Assembly: GCA_037974965.1 (NCBI GenBank)
Contig: JBBPFI010000007.1
Span: 558,001 to 622,000 of the forward strand
Direction of reading: 5' to 3'
Source: Dacryopinax spathularia
Taxonomy: Eukaryota; Basidiomycota; Dacrymycetes; Dacrymycetales; Dacrymycetaceae
Length of the DNA: 64,000 nucleotides
Part shown: in pieces, positions 1 through 10,764 of the stretch
Position numbering within the stretch: position 1 is the stretch's first letter
Layout: each line of letters begins with the position of its first letter
Notes under the pieces: model-generated
What the model was told of the DNA's origin: nothing
The model's input: the letters and a program-made list of their open reading frames with translations, nothing else
The model's database searches: none
Made by a program: the position numbers and the translations under genes

Positions 1-1064
1 GAGTCCATCGGAGAGAGACGAACCATCATCATACCACCGACCGATCCATGCTGCACGTAGTCGCCTTTCTCTGAATCCGGCCCGGCTTCTAGAGTGCGAA
101 GGGTCATGCCCAACGTCTCATACAGCTTGCGGGTCGGATCGGTGTACAGTGGGTATGGACAATGAAACAGCTCTACCGAAAGGTCAATAGCAATCGTGCC
201 ACTGAAGCAGCGTGCTGACCTCGATACGACTTAATCATCTTGGATGACCCGTTCGAGATGATGACCAGATCCACGCCAGATCTCCGTAGAGCGAGCGGAT
301 CGATTCCACGCGAGATCGAGAACATATAATCTTGACAGAGCGGGCACCTGATAAATTCTGATCGGCAAATGGTCACTCAAACAAGGCCAAGCAGCTCACC
401 AGAAATGTCGAATGAAGCATATGATGGTCTTTCGCCCTAGGAACAGAGCTCCAAATGGTAAAGCCTCCCCGGCCTCGTTAAACACCTCCAACTTGGCAGC
501 TTCTTTCAGCGCTTCCTGTGTGATCGGTGCTTCCGCTTCGAAGGGTAAAGCGGGTGTTTTCGGCGAGACTGAAAAGCTTCGGGTACGGCTTCGACTTCTT
601 CCCTGAACTGGTGTGGGCTTTGTCTTCGTCAAGCGCCGCGAGCGTGGTGTGCTGGGTGCCATAGACACGGCACCTGGTGTCCTTGGGGTTGCCGGGGTGG
701 CTGGCACCGTTGGTCCATCTATGATGAGGGGCATTTTAGGATCGAGGGAAAGGTTGGAAACGTCCTTGAGAACGTGTGGACTGTGTAGTGGGGTCGGTGG
801 AGACGAGCTGGCTACGGTCAAGTCGGAGGCATCCGAGTTGGAATGTCGAAATGCAGGCATATCAGAGAATAACGAGGCGAAATCATTGTTAGATGGGGCA
901 TCAGATAGATAGCCCTCATCATCCGTGTACTTGACTTCAGGCCGAACGAGCGAGAACGAGGAGAACGAAGTAGTGTTGAATGCAGGAAGCAGGGTATGGC
1001 TGATGGATGGTGGCATATTCCCGGCAGTCGACGGTCGCCTTGGTAGAGGACTGCGTGGAGCCAT
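1..1064 (-). CDS. Peroxiredoxin-like (AhpC/TSA-2, PRXL2/AAED1 type) protein, 3' end outside window
   Basis: The protein has a Ser/Thr/Pro-rich N-terminal region of about 180 residues and then a thioredoxin-like domain. The core is split by an intron: FIRHFW, then CPLCQDYMFSIS in the next exon, which is the CxxC-bearing strand-helix of the AhpC-TSA_2 family. It continues with LVIISNGSSKMIKSYR and, after another intron, with FHCPYPLYTDPTRKLYETLG and MTLRTLEAGP, all typical of this family. The first intron spans roughly 350-402 and restores the Trp codon. The start at 1064 (MAPRSPLP) is preferred; an in-frame ATG 36 nt upstream is possible. Family members are thought to act in redox or antioxidant processes, but the exact substrate is unknown. 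The long low-complexity N-terminus resembles other fungal members. The C-terminus lies beyond position 1. Confidence 0.85.
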
Positions 1065-1970
1065 AGTGCAAAAGTGGATAACGAGAGCGAAGCGGCGCAA
1101 GTATTGTGAGGACGAGCAAGTGAGCGGACGGTCAGTTCATAGATGGGACCAAGCAGACAGGAGACAGGCGGGACGGGAGACGCTAGGATGTTGGTCGAGC
1201 CGACCAGGCACAGTCAGGCATATATGAGGCATGCCATATTCTGGCCGATCTCCAGGACAAGGATCTAGACATCCAGATGGGCAGTCGAGCAGTAAGGGTA
1301 GTCTCATGAGTCCGACAGTCGACTGGAATGTTGCTTGCGCGGAGAAGCATCAAGCAAGGTTCTGTCAATAACATGAGCGCGATGTTGGGAATGTGAACCC
1401 CGTAGAAGTTGTTGTGTACTTGTTCTTCACCCTCAGCAATCATAATGCAAGTATACTCCTTGTTGCCCCAGCAAGAGGCGACGATAGTCACATCGCTAGC
1501 TAATCAAGGAAGGTACGTACGAACGGCAGAGAGAGGTAGGAAGAAGGTCCTTCGAAAAGTCTCCGTGTGCGGATGGCAACCTTACGGCGTATGACGACGC
1601 GCGCTTTTGCTTCCTCGAACGCGTGCTGGTCCGTCTTTGCTCTCCCACGCCAACTTCAACTCACCGCTTATAACGTCCGATCGTGTCTTTGGCTGCATTC
1701 CAACCGCCCCTTTGAAGGTTGCTGGAAACCCGCTCAATCGACCCCTCCAAGACAAGGACGGTGTTAACACGGCGGTCTTCCGGTGTCGTACGTGTTGGGC
1801 TGCATCCGCATATCTGATCGCCATTTTACCGCGTTTGCACAACCATTCCGCTCGGTACTTGATCTGGGTGCTTTGAGGCTCTATTTGCGGGCAGTCGTAC
1901 GATCCCCTTCTGGGCATCGAGCTCGAGACTACGTGTGCTGTCTTGAACGACCTCTGATTTTCAGGGTAAA
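1065..1970. other. Divergent intergenic region, no gene seen
   Basis: This spacer separates the minus-strand peroxiredoxin-like gene from the plus-strand E(z) gene and should hold both promoters and 5' UTRs. Only short overlapping ORFs on both strands are present, with no recognisable protein. Confidence 0.5.
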
Positions 1971-4506
1971 ATGGGCGATTCTGCTAGGCGGCTGCCATCC
2001 AAGGAGTTGACAGAACTTGCCTTGTATAACCTGTATGAGGACAAGAGACGCTATAATGCGACCCTCTACGACATTGCTATTGACAATGCTGTCGGCAAAT
2101 TACATCGCTATCGTAGGGATCTCACAGCAAAAGGGACCGCTCCTGATCCGAAGTCCGACTACGCATCTCAGGCGCCTACGAGGTCTTCCGAGGGACCGAC
2201 CGTGCGCACCGTACCGGGCAATCCAAAGTCATCCTTTATCTGGCGACTCGATCAAGGTGAGGACAGACCTCGGGAAATATCGCATTCTACCATATCCGTC
2301 GATGCCTATCTCCCCCGCTCCACCTTATGAGACTTGTGCCCCGGCATCTTACAACCATCTTCTGGAGTGGCACGACGCTACTGCAGTCAATTTCTTACCC
2401 TTTCCGGACGATCCAAGCTTTCAGATGGAAGCCTATCTTACTTTCGAGGACGTAAATGATGACGGGGCCGCGGCGTTTCAAAAGGAGCTCACGTACAAAT
2501 ATTTGAACCGAAATGTCAAAGGTATTGCAGTGTTTCTTGGAGGAAGGTACGAATCTGACAATTGCACAGATGACCAGGCTCTGAGAGACACCGCAGATGG
2601 TGTGATGGAACAGTATGATATGGACACCACTGTGTTGCGAAATGTCTGTGAGCTCTTCTTCGCCCTGGACACGGAGGAATACCACCAGATTATGCATACT
2701 GCCGCTTTCTACCGGGAATGGATCGATCTATCCAAACGACTAGACAGGAAGGACGTTATTCGACTAGAAGACTGGACAGGCGATTTTATGCTGCAACATC
2801 ATTGCCTGGTGCCTGATTGCCGCATTCCCAATTGCGCTCATGGCAAGTGCTCCCGCTGCATCTCAAAGGCGACTTCTATGCTGATCTACCCTCAGTGCGC
2901 GGTCTCAAGCACGCGCACCTGCGGCCTGTCAAGCCAAAAGCTTATTCGGAAGGCCGAGTTTTCTCACCAGCCGTACCATGCGGCAGTGGTTGTTACCAAA
3001 CCAATCAGGGGCAGCATGCCGAGGTTTGCACCCAATTCGGACGTTAGATGCATCTTCATCACATGTCTTTAGGAGTCAGATCAACTGGAAGGGATCCAGT
3101 TAGCTCTCTTGAAGGCTGCGGTCGAAGCATATCCTGACGCACCGTCATGCGAGTTGGCCGTTTGGTGTGGGGTTTCCTGCAGCCAGGTCGGCGCGCTTGC
3201 CTCGTTTCCTTATACTGGCCAAACTAACGGCTTGGTAGTTTTACTATTGCCGACAACGACTTCCGCCAGCAAAAACCGATAGAAGTACTCAGGAAGCCCG
3301 TGGTCGTCCGCAGAGAAATGCAGCCAAGGCCGGCATGAAACGTGACCTCGATAAGCTCCTATGTTGGTCACTTCTCACGTGTGAGGCTCGCTTACTCACG
3401 GAGGTGCAGCTGACAATACCACACCAAGAGACTCGCGTAAAGGATATCCGTACGCATCGCTCCGGTCCTCGCGTGGAACAGCTTGCTAAGTACGTCTTTA
3501 GGTTTTTCATACCATGCAATCATGTGGGACCGTGCACATACCAAAATTGTACTTGCGCACAAAACGAGAGACGGTGTGAGAGATGGTGCGGGTGCAACAG
3601 AGACTGCAAGTTTTTTTTTCAGAGGCGAAGGTGCAACCTGATGGAATACGTAGGTCTCAGAAAGTCTGGATGTGAATGTCCCCCTGGCGGCAAGTGCGAC
3701 TCTGAACACTGCAAATGTTATGCAGAAGGTCGCGAGTGCGACCTTTCCGTCTGTCATGGTGGCCGATTCAGGTGGCGTCCAATGTCAGGAGAGTGAGCTT
3801 TCAGCTAACTGCGTGTTAGGCTTGGAGACGCGCATGGTTGCTACAGTGCCTCCATACAGGAAGGGGTTCGACCGGTCTGTACAAGTGTGCCAGCGATGTC
3901 TTAACGCTGATGCAGTAGTAGAGCGTTACAGTCCGGCCTGGAACGTGGGGCTGGGGACTGTATGCAGACGAGCCAATTCGGAGGGGTCAATTCATTGGTG
4001 GTACGAGTCCCCGTGCGAGGTGAGGTCTGTACTAATTAACATCAGAGTATTACGGCGAATATATGACATTCAACCGCGAGGAGCGCGAATCGTATGTTTC
4101 GCATCAGCAAATACTCATATCGTGCTCATGCAGACCGCACAGGGCTATTGCAACCCACATAGGGCGATCCTACGCCTACAAGGCTACCGATGGGTGGAGT
4201 ATCAACTCCGCTAATATCGGCAACGAGACGCGATTCATCAATCACAGACGGAATGCCACGACCGGCGCGAGGCGTATGTATTTATCCACCATTTGGTGGA
4301 GTAGCTTGACCAACTTGGCGCAGATATTCTCGTAAATGGGGACGTTCGTATTGCCTTATTTGCAGGTGACGTGCCGCTGTCGCTCATTCATGGTCTTTCA
4401 TTAACGTCCACATGCAACAGTTGCAAACATCTCTCAAGGATCTGAGTTGTTCCTCGACTATGGAGAGCAGTTCTTCCAGAAGTCAAGTCGCCAAAACCGT
4501 AGATGA
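1971..4506 (+). CDS. Enhancer of zeste/EZH2-like histone H3K27 methyltransferase (PRC2 catalytic subunit)
   Basis: The conceptual protein follows EZH2 from end to end. An N-terminal region (MGDSARRLPSKELTEL) leads to a WD-binding-like segment (FPDDPSFQMEAYLTFEDVND), then PCGSGCYQ, a SANT-like segment (QLALLKAAVEAYPDAPSCEL), the Cys-rich CXC/pre-SET domain (CNHVGPCTYQNCTC, CGCNRDCKF, CKCYAEGRECDLSVC) and a SET domain. The SET part reads GWGLYADEPIRRGQFIGEYY, GNETRFINH, LVNGDVRIALFA and SELFLDYGEQFF. Introns that keep frame and alignment are 3024-3072, 3187-3238, 3772-3819, 3875-3921, 4001-4045, 4092-4133, 4274-4323 and 4366-4420. The first intron (about 2260-2330) and one near 2810-2870 are not resolved. 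In the SET core the usual NHS..PNC segment reads NHRRNATTG, so the Asn-His pair is kept but the following Ser and Pro-Asn-Cys are not. The protein ends soon after the catalytic DYG, as in EZH2, with no post-SET. Known family role: PRC2 gene silencing in the nucleus. Confidence 0.88.
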
Positions 4507-7217
4507 GCCAGGCGGTAGCATGCAGAACAGCATGGGTTTAGGGCAAGCAAAACAGCACAACGCCGTAGAGGCGAGGTGTGATGAGCACCGAGAGGTGTCG
4601 GAGCATGGACAATGACAGAGGACGACGGCAGAGCACGAAAGCAGCGTGTTTGTTACGCAAGGTTACCAGAATGCATGATAATTACAAGATCAACTCTTTT
4701 GTCCGAATAGCGACTCCATCAGAAATGTCACAACCGCCCCGCTCACTCGCAAAACCGAACCGCAAGCGGCCGGCTGCGCTCATGAGCGCACGTCATCGAG
4801 CTGCAAGATGCAGCAAAAGGCCTCGGTGTAAGGGCGGTGTGAACAATCTCATCGAGTGGAGTTAAAAGCGTGGCACATTTGGATGTGTCGGTTCGGTTAG
4901 GTCACTATAAAAATGATCCTAAAGAGTATAATCATGGGGAAACATCTAACGGGTTCAGCGCTGTCTATATACCTTTTTTGCGATGGCCCGTGCACCCGGA
5001 GGCATTCTGGGCGCGCACCCAAAAAACTGCACCAAGCAAAAGACTTTTTCGGACCGGCATCGGTTACTCGGCGGTTTCACATGCCGGCGGATTTACTCCA
5101 TCGAGATTCTCACATTCAGTCCACCTGCGGCTCTCGTGTGATTGGAAAGGGTGCGGATATCCACTTTCGGCGTTCCACAGGGACACGGTCCATCAACTAG
5201 CTCCACTGGAGGATGACAAGAAGACATTATACCCCCTCAGGCTATCGTTACATTGATTAGAAGCAGTACCTAGAAATCCATATGTAGGTGGTGTAGGTTG
5301 GCAGACTATTGAACATAGGGGTCATCGTTTAGGAATTAATCCCATGAGTCCGAAACCCAAGATCATTATGCCGGTTGCTTTTAGCAGCTAGTCAGTAGTG
5401 TTCGAACTTGCGTAGTGCATATGATGGAACGTACCGCTCGCCATACCCCTGACAGCCCCTAATACAGATGCGGACGAGAGAGACCAACTCAAGAACGACC
5501 AGCAAAGGGGGATGGCGAGCGTGGTGACCTATGGGAAAGTGATCAGATCTTCTTGACCACTCTCTCCAGGTCAGAGTGACAGCGCACTGGTATAATCACA
5601 GCTAGGTCCGGCGATTGCCTCCATTGTGTCCACTGAAGAGCGCGTGAGTCCTCTAGAATGGGGCCTTTTCACTAATGGACGCACGTCTGGGTTGTTCCCT
5701 CGTATCCGCGGTAGTACCGCAATCAGATATAGCAGTAACAGGGTTGTCAGTGCCCCCAGCCCCGCTGAGATCTGCGCAGTCCTCCTATATCACGCATGCG
5801 TTAACTACAAGCGGAGCCAACAGGCATTGTAGCCCACGCACCGAGTCCACCCAGGAGTCTCAAGGGCTTGAGTGAACGCGCCCAACGCATCGCATAGCCA
5901 GATGAGTGCGGATCCGCTGACGATGAATTTGCCTTGCTTCCATAGGTTCAGTGGCACCCAGGCGGGCCGTAGTGATGAGGACATGCCAACTGGTTGGCGA
6001 CTAATGCGAGTGCATGCGCGCTTTCCGTTGGGTGTATATGCAGGGTCAACCCTCTATGCGCGTGAGGGACGCTTCCGCCGCAATTCGCCTTCACGTGAAA
6101 AGCCTACGGCACATTGAGACAAGCCATCTCCCACTCGTCTGCATGATGTAACTCGCCCGGAGCTGGATATCTCCGGCCTGATAATTGATGCGAATGCAAT
6201 CAATCGCCCAAGTAGCAACAATAGGAGAATATGCAGGGCAGTGCATCATCAACGGTCTCTTGATTATCCTGTCGATAGCCCTCAAGAACAGACCACCAGA
6301 GAATACCCCTCTTAACTACGGTGGAAGCCCCAAATGAACGGCAGACCCTCGGACCGCCCGCACTTTTGGACAGAATGTTTCGACCAAATTACCTGAAGGA
6401 GCGACACGTCTTGAAAGGAGCCGGTGGTACGCAAGAATCCAACGCACCTCCGTGCAACGATGCCAGGTCACTGTCGTCGCGTGTTGCACAATTGGCACAT
6501 CCTGATTGCTGTGCAGCATGGCACGTTACAGTACGGCACGCAAAGTGTAGTATCAAGACCGGAGTTTCAGCAGCCAGGAACGATTTAAGGCAAAACTCCA
6601 AGATGTGCGCCTGCAGTGAAGGAACGTCAACTAGAACTGCCGACTAATAGACCAAGGCAATGATCGCGGCCTTTCGCAAGGTTACTTCCGAACGTTGGAG
6701 GCGCATGCTGTCCACTCGCAATCAAAACGCAGACATTCATCCCTTTCATCCACCCAGCCAGGCTTGGGGATATCCTCTATACATTGTACATATCTCTCTC
6801 AGATCAATGAGCTTCATAGCCCTTACTGAGGTGCAAAGGTGGACGATGCCAAGAATAAGTCACTTATCATTGGTTCATAATTTGGTTCCGGACCCCTACC
6901 TTGGAGACGGAGGAGGTGTGCCCATTAGCAGCTCATCGAAAGCATACTCGCCGTCTGCCTCGACATCTCGAGTGTGAGCGGCGTCTGTATCTGCAGGTGC
7001 CCACTGCTCCGCCATCACGACCACCATCCTTAGGGTTGGCAGTGGCAAGCTCTGTTTGAGCTGGCCATATTGTCCATCACCGCCTCGAACCGACATCGAT
7101 CGGGCCTAATTCCGGTCGACGGTCGGGTCCTCCAACGAGTTCGTCGACTGGTTCGCGCATTTTCCATCAATCCATCCCATCCAACCGCATCTTACTTTCA
7201 ACTCTACGCATTGCACG
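4507..7217. other. 2.7 kb gene-poor region
   Basis: No ORF here exceeds about 128 codons, and none of the translations (for example 4870-5256 on plus, or 6321-6647 on plus against overlapping minus ORFs) resembles a known family or can be joined by plausible introns. No terminal repeats or reverse-transcriptase or transposase motifs were seen. It contains the 3' end of the E(z) transcript and the promoter of the ataxin-2-like gene. A non-coding RNA or a decayed element cannot be excluded. Confidence 0.5.
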
Positions 7218-10200
7218 ATGGCGGCGCCACGAGGCGGTGGCAATAAGCGCAAAGACGGCGACATGGGTAGAGGAGGCGGGCCGCGTGGGTAAGTACATGC
7301 CACTTGCTGCATGCAGCCATCCATCGTGACCACTATTATAACTTTGCATAGTCGTGGAGCTTGGGGTCGCGGTGCTCCCAATATGAATGCTCCGTACCAA
7401 TCCAACATGAATCCGAACATGGGACCTGGAGGAATGAATAACGGTCGAGGCTTTGCTCATGGACCGAACGGTTACTCCAACTACTCCAGTCACCCTCAGA
7501 TGAACGGTCCTCCATCTGGATTGGGAAACGGGCCTCCACAATCTGTGAAGCCCTCTAACCCAGCAGCCGGCTCGGGTGGCCCCGGTGATGCTGGTAAGCA
7601 CTATGCGCCTCTGCTTCTTCGTCTCTAATCCTCGCGCGCAGGATTCCGCACTGATCTGGAGATCGCACCAGCAGCTCCTCAGTTCAAGGAGCGAGATCTA
7701 GTGGGCCCAGGTGCCTGGGCCAATGACACCAGCGCTGGTTTGCCGCCGCTCCCAAACTTCAACGATACTCGCAGCACCACCGATGATCTTACCTTCGGCG
7801 CGCCATCCTCGGGTGCATGGGATCAGTTTGCGGCCAATGAGAAACTGTTTGGAGTTACTACCACTTTTGATGAGAATCAGTACACAACGCCGCTTGATCG
7901 GACGGCTAGTGATTACCAGGAGCGGGAGAAAGTGGCGCAGAAGCTTGCAGACGAGATACTGAATGCGAGTCCTTGTCAAGAGGAAGAGAGAGCCACTTAC
8001 TGACGTAGAAGCAGGCAACGACTACAAATACCCATCTGGCTGAGGAGCGGGGCATAAAGGTCGATGACAGCGGAATCAACGAGGAAGACAAGTGAGCATT
8101 CAGCATATAATCTGCCGATATCTGCTAAATGCCTTATCCCAGGTATTCCGGTGTGGTCCGCAATCCTAATGTTTATGTTCCTCCAGCGGCCCGGAGAGCG
8201 GCGGCAGCAGCTGCCGCAGCAAATGGCTCCCCTTCGAGCGCTAACAAAGCTCTGAGCCCGCAGCCGTCACCTGCTGCGTTGTCCGCGAAGGCTTCTTCAC
8301 CAGCCGTCCCTACGGCTGGTTCGTTGCGCACTGCAGCCCCCGCTCCAGCCCCGGCTCTCCCTTCCTCCGCTCCGTCGGCGCCTGCCGTACCGACCCTGAA
8401 CCCCACCGCGTCAAAGGAGGGTGCGAAACCATCCGATGCGTCGGAGCCGACCTCCGAGAAACCGAAGGGAGACGAGAAAGAGGAATCGCGCACGGAGTCG
8501 GCAGGTGCACCGGAGAAGGCGGATGTCAAACCTTCTGCTGGATCGACTGTCGCAGCTTCTCCGCCTGCACCCTCTATCGTCAAGGACAAACCGGAGAAAC
8601 CAGACACGACGGCAGCAAAGGTTCCACAGGTTTGGCACGCCGCCTTATCTCAACATTCTGTAATTGACTTGTTCTGTAGGTCACAGTCGAGAATCCTCTT
8701 GTCCAAGATTTCCGGAACTTCGTACATGCTGAGAAGGAGCGACTCACTACTCAGCGGAAGAATTTGGCCAAGAGTGAGAAGGACAAAAGGATTGCGGACC
8801 TCATACGCTTCAGTTCCTCCTTCAAAGTTCGTATCTCCGCTACGCTGTTCTTGTAACTGGTTCTCATCAGATTCCAGCTGAGCAAAGAGATACCCGAGGA
8901 TCTGGTGGATATCATGACCAAGGATGAAGAACGGAAGAAGCAGATTCTTGAGAAGTCCAAACAAGATGCGAAGGCACAAGGCGCTCGGGCTATCGGGCCT
9001 GCCCCAGCAATGAACACTTCTGCGTCGACGCGGTATGGTTTAGGGGTCGCGCAAGCTGCTAATGCCGTCAAGTCACCTGCAGCGAACGCTATTCCCCCGA
9101 GCTCTTCTGCGTCAGCCGCTCCTTCCAGTTCTAAACCGGTGAAAATGGCCGAGAAATACGCTATTCCCGACATTCCGCCTTTCAATCCCAATAAGGCGAA
9201 GGCTGCTGTCCCTGCCAAGCAAGTCTCGAATACCGGGTCATCGTCTGTTGGCAAAGCTACTCCAACAGCTGGATCAACGCCGTCAACGTCACCGTCAAAT
9301 GATTTCAAGCTGAATATCAATGCTTCCAGCTTCCGGCCCAACGCTCATGCGCCTACCTTCAAGCCTGTGAATGTAAGCGTCCGCCTTCGCGAAAATCCTG
9401 TCCTAACTCCAGAACAAGGGTGCATCCCCATCGCCTGCGCCGAGCTCCAGCCCCGCAAGGACCCCTCTGCCAAAGAAATTGGCTGAAGAGTCGGTGAGCA
9501 CAGTTGGATGTTTTACCCTTGCCGTTCATCAACATCTGACGCTGGTTCGTAGGCGGCGCCGTCTCAGCCCAATCCCTTCTTTGGCTCTACGCCACTCAAG
9601 AAGGGCAGCGTGCATATTAAGGACGATTTTAGTCCTTTCAAACACAACAAGGTGGCGGAGGCCTCAAGCACTCGTACGTGACCCTCCGATGCCCACAATA
9701 CAAACCTGAGACTGACTGGCTGTCGAAGCTTCTACCTGGCCCTTCGTTGGGAAGAGATATGCTTCGTTGCTTCCTCCCCAGCCCACCCCTCCCCCGCCTC
9801 AGCCGATGCCAGGGCCATTCGAGGACGAAAACCCCCCGCAGCTGGCGCAGGCTACAATGTACATGCAGCAAATGTATGCGGGATATCGGTATGGCTATCC
9901 TGGACCGGTGCGTCATCACGTGCACATACAGCGGCCCAACGATGACATTCCTTTTGCGCAGCCTCAACCGGGCCAGCCTCCTATGCCAATACCTGGACCA
10001 AATGGTTATATGCCTCCTCCCCAGTTCATGCCTATATATGGGCCAATACCCGGAGTCCCCGGTGGTGCTCGTAAGTCCGTCATTGCACAATTCCGGCATT
10101 TGTATTCAACTCTATTTCCAGCCCCTGCTATGTATCCACACCCCATGATGAGTCCTATGGGACCACGTAAGCGCTGCATACCATCAGCGGCCTGTCATAG

Positions 10201-10523
10201 CTAACCCGAACCTTCACCTAGCCGCTGCTCAGTATATGCAATCTCCGGTTCCCGCCCCCTCACCATACCCTGGGGCGCCAAACGGTGCTGGCGCTGGGAG
10301 AGGTTCCATACCACCGACCCCTTTGCCTCCTCACGCGTACGCTCATTACCCCAACCCGCAGAGTAAGATAAGGCTCTTATATCTTTGGACTCTGCGCTAA
10401 TGCGAAAGTTCAGTGGCTCAAGGCATTCCCTATCAGATGATGATGGCCCCAGGCCTACCCAATGGCCCGCCGGTATCCTTCGAGGCGCAGGGCCCTCCCA
10501 TGCCCATGGGTCCCCCTCACTGA
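7218..10523 (+). CDS. PBP1: Pbp1/ataxin-2-like protein (LsmAD and PAM2 motif)
   Basis: Exon 1 (MAAPRGGGNKRKDGDM) ends at a GTAAGT donor. A Gly/Asn/Met-rich segment follows (RGAWGRGAPNMNAPYQ). The LsmAD domain is clear: GFRTDLEIAPAAPQFKERDL, then WDQFAANEKLFGVTTTFDEN, YTTPLDR, DYQEREKVAQKLADEIL. A long Ala/Pro/Ser-rich linker leads to FRNFVHAEKERLTTQRKN and a PAM2-like poly(A)-binding-protein motif, LNINASSFRPNAHAPTFKP. The C-terminus is Pro/Met/Gln-rich (PYQMMMAPGLPNGPPVSFEA) and stops at 10521-10523. Ataxin-2/Pbp1 proteins bind Pab1, act in poly(A)-tail control and stress granules, and in yeast link to TORC1. The Lsm fold that normally precedes LsmAD is not visible: the Gly-rich exon joins LsmAD directly. 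At least eight introns are inferred; exact borders in the C-terminal half are approximate. Confidence 0.86.
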
Positions 10524-10764
10524 GGGCGATGGGGCTTGTGTGTCGGTTCAACATATCTCTTTATGGTGCATTGTGCGGTCGTCTCGCAGATCCTGCTATC
10601 TCTGTAGTAAACCTGTCGCGACAATGGCACGATTGGTGTTCGTTGAATGTTATGATTACGCATTCCAAACACAAACGCATTCGATCGAAGGTAGGGTATA
10701 CAAGGCGTGTCAGTATAAGTATGTCTACATGTGATGGTCAGTCTCCTTCATGCCGCTGCCGATC

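Noticed and set aside
4063-4335. E(z) SET region as a pseudogene with frame breaks
   Set aside because: The apparent frame changes coincide with GT..AG introns of 42-55 nt that restore the SET-domain alignment exactly, so the gene reads as intact.
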